A stretch of DNA of 6,404 bases, from NCBI GenBank assembly GCA_021199975.1, contig JAJQHF010000269.1:1-6404 (forward strand), read 5' to 3'. Position numbers and translations under genes: made by a program. Shown here in pieces: positions 5,306 through 6,404 of the stretch (positions within the stretch are counted from its first letter, which is position 1; each line of letters begins with the position of its first letter). Under the pieces are notes generated by a model. That model was not told the origin of the DNA and did no database searches. It saw nothing but the letters and a program-made list of their open reading frames with translations. This DNA is from Candidatus Gastranaerophilales bacterium. Its GTDB lineage: Bacteria > Cyanobacteriota > Vampirovibrionia > Gastranaerophilales > Gastranaerophilaceae.

Positions 5306-6404
5306 TTGAAGCGATTTGAACACGAAAAGAATTTAAAAAATATTTTTTCATTTGACCACTTTTATGATAGACAATGGGAAGTTATTGAGCAATTATTATT
5401 AGGAAAAAGAATTTTACTTATAGAAAAAACTTCTTTTGGTAAGTCTTTATGTTTTCAGTATGTTGGGAAGTATCTATATGACAATAACAATGGACTAACT
5501 ATAATTTTTTGCCCATTAATAGCATTAATGCGTAATCAAATTCAAATATTACAAAGCAAAGGTATTAATGCTGCATCTTTAAATTGTGAACAATCGCACG
5601 AAGAAAATCAAACAATTATTGAAAAAGCAAAAAATGGTGAAATATCATTATTATATATTGCACCTGAACGTCAAGAATCAGCAGAATGGTTAGAATTTAT
5701 AAAAGAAGTTAAAATTGCAATGATAGTTATTGATGAGGCTCATTGTATTTCAACTTGGGGACACGATTTTAGACCAAATTACAAAAGAATTATCGATGTT
5801 GTAAAACTATTACCATCTAATATGCCGGTATTAGCTGTGACAGCAACTGCAACGGACAAAGTTGCAAATGATATAAAACATCAATTAGGTGAAAATGTTC
5901 AAGTCTTAAGAGGTTCATTAAATAGAGATAATTTTGAATTGTCAGTTATTAATGTTAATACTGAAGATGAAAAAATGATAATGATAGCAAATTTTGTAAA
6001 AGATATTAATGGTACTGGAATAATTTATACCGGTACAAGAGCTAATACGCAAATTTATTCTGATTGGTTGAGATTTATCGGTATAAATGCTATTCATTAT
6101 AATGCTGGTATTGGCAGCGAAAAAAGGCAAGAGGTAGAAAATAATTTTTATAAAAATAACTATAAAGTTATAGTTTCAACTTGTGCTTTTGGAATGGGTG
6201 TTGATAAACCTGATGTTAGATTTGTTATTCATACTCAAATTACAGATTCGTTATTACAATATTATCAAGAAATTGGCAGAGCTGGCAGAGATGGTCTACC
6301 AACTAAAATTATTTTATTTAATAAAGAAGAAGATAAAAAATTAAGACAACGATTTATTTCACAATCGAAACCATATTTGTCAGCATATTTAAAAACGATT
6401 GATA
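5306..6404 (+). CDS. RecQ-like SF2 DNA helicase, N-terminal 366 codons (cut by window edge)
   Basis: ATP-dependent 3'-5' DNA helicase of the RecQ family. The visible part spans both RecA-like domains: the RecQ-type N-terminal Q motif around FYDRQ (19-23), Walker A EKTSFGKS (40-47, catalytic K46), DEAH box (143-146) running into the RecQ aromatic loop CISTWGHDFRPNY (147-159), motif III TATAT (179-183), motif V STCAFGMGVDKPDVR (291-305) and motif VI QEIGRAGRDG (321-330) with the arginine finger. Walker A differs from the usual MPTGGGKS, having SF where most RecQ proteins have GG. Zinc-binding, winged-helix or other C-terminal domains would lie beyond the edge. The in-frame stop at 5297-5299 leaves TTG at 5306-5308 as the only plausible start, with GAGGG (5289-5293) 12 nt upstream, a long spacing. 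Whether this is the housekeeping RecQ or an accessory, defence-type paralogue cannot be settled; the divergent motifs and broken neighbour favour the latter. Confidence 0.93.
   Translation, partial: MKRFEHEKNLKNIFSFDHFYDRQWEVIEQLLLGKRILLIEKTSFGKSLCFQYVGKYLYDNNNGLTIIFCPLIALMRNQIQILQSKGINAASLNCEQSHEENQTIIEKAKNGEISLLYIAPERQESAEWLEFIKEVKIAMIVIDEAHCISTWGHDFRPNYKRIIDVVKLLPSNMPVLAVTATATDKVANDIKHQLGENVQVLRGSLNRDNFELSVINVNTEDEKMIMIANFVKDINGTGIIYTGTRANTQIYSDWLRFIGINAIHYNAGIGSEKRQEVENNFYKNNYKVIVSTCAFGMGVDKPDVRFVIHTQITDSLLQYYQEIGRAGRDGLPTKIILFNKEEDKKLRQRFISQSKPYLSAYLKTID

Noticed and set aside
5942..6130. Minus-strand open frame of 62 codons
   Set aside because: It is antisense to the conserved helicase region between motifs III and V and has no recognisable features.
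1..6404. CRISPR array, insertion sequence or integrase
   Set aside because: No regularly spaced repeat array, no transposase or recombinase motif and no paired terminal inverted repeats were seen on either strand.

Overview
The window is AT-rich (clearly low-GC) bacterial DNA that uses the standard stop codons. Reading frames favour A/T-ending codons, and a tRNA-Leu gene without an encoded CCA is present. The sequence is compatible with a low-GC bacterium of the Firmicutes type or another AT-rich phylum; nothing visible fixes the phylum.

Layout. Positions 1-3575 (minus strand) hold a two-gene restriction-modification operon. The first gene encodes a 777-residue protein that fuses an HsdR-type PD-(D/E)xK nuclease domain to an N6-adenine methyltransferase. 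The second, overlapping it by 8 nt, encodes a two-domain HsdS specificity subunit that runs off the left edge. A promoter and a good Shine-Dalgarno site precede the operon. Directly upstream, 3681-3923 looks like the decayed remains of one short reading frame, broken by stops. Next come a perfect 30-bp palindromic terminator (3924-3953), a tRNA-Leu(CAA) gene (3959-4044) with its own promoter inside the end of the next gene, and a HAD-family phosphatase of the phosphoglycolate phosphatase type (4066-4737), all on the minus strand.

Right of 4738 the direction changes. A plus-strand FAD/NAD-binding oxidoreductase gene has a Rossmann motif but no normal start codon, and it loses family resemblance after about 80 residues near 5037-5046. 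It is best read as a truncated pseudogene. A short gap with inverted and direct repeats follows (5193-5264), then a RecQ-like SF2 helicase gene from 5306 that runs off the right edge after 366 codons.

How it fits together. The HAD gene and tRNA-Leu look like a conserved chromosomal core. On one side, at the 3' end of the tRNA, sits a restriction-modification system behind a decayed frame. On the other side a helicase gene sits behind a broken oxidoreductase gene. This suggests that accessory, probably genome-defence-related, DNA has been gained on both sides, but no integrase, transposase or attachment-site duplication is visible in the window. The most notable element is the fused nuclease-methyltransferase plus separate specificity subunit, with no translocase subunit in view. 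That arrangement resembles BcgI-like (Type IIB) systems more than classical Type I.
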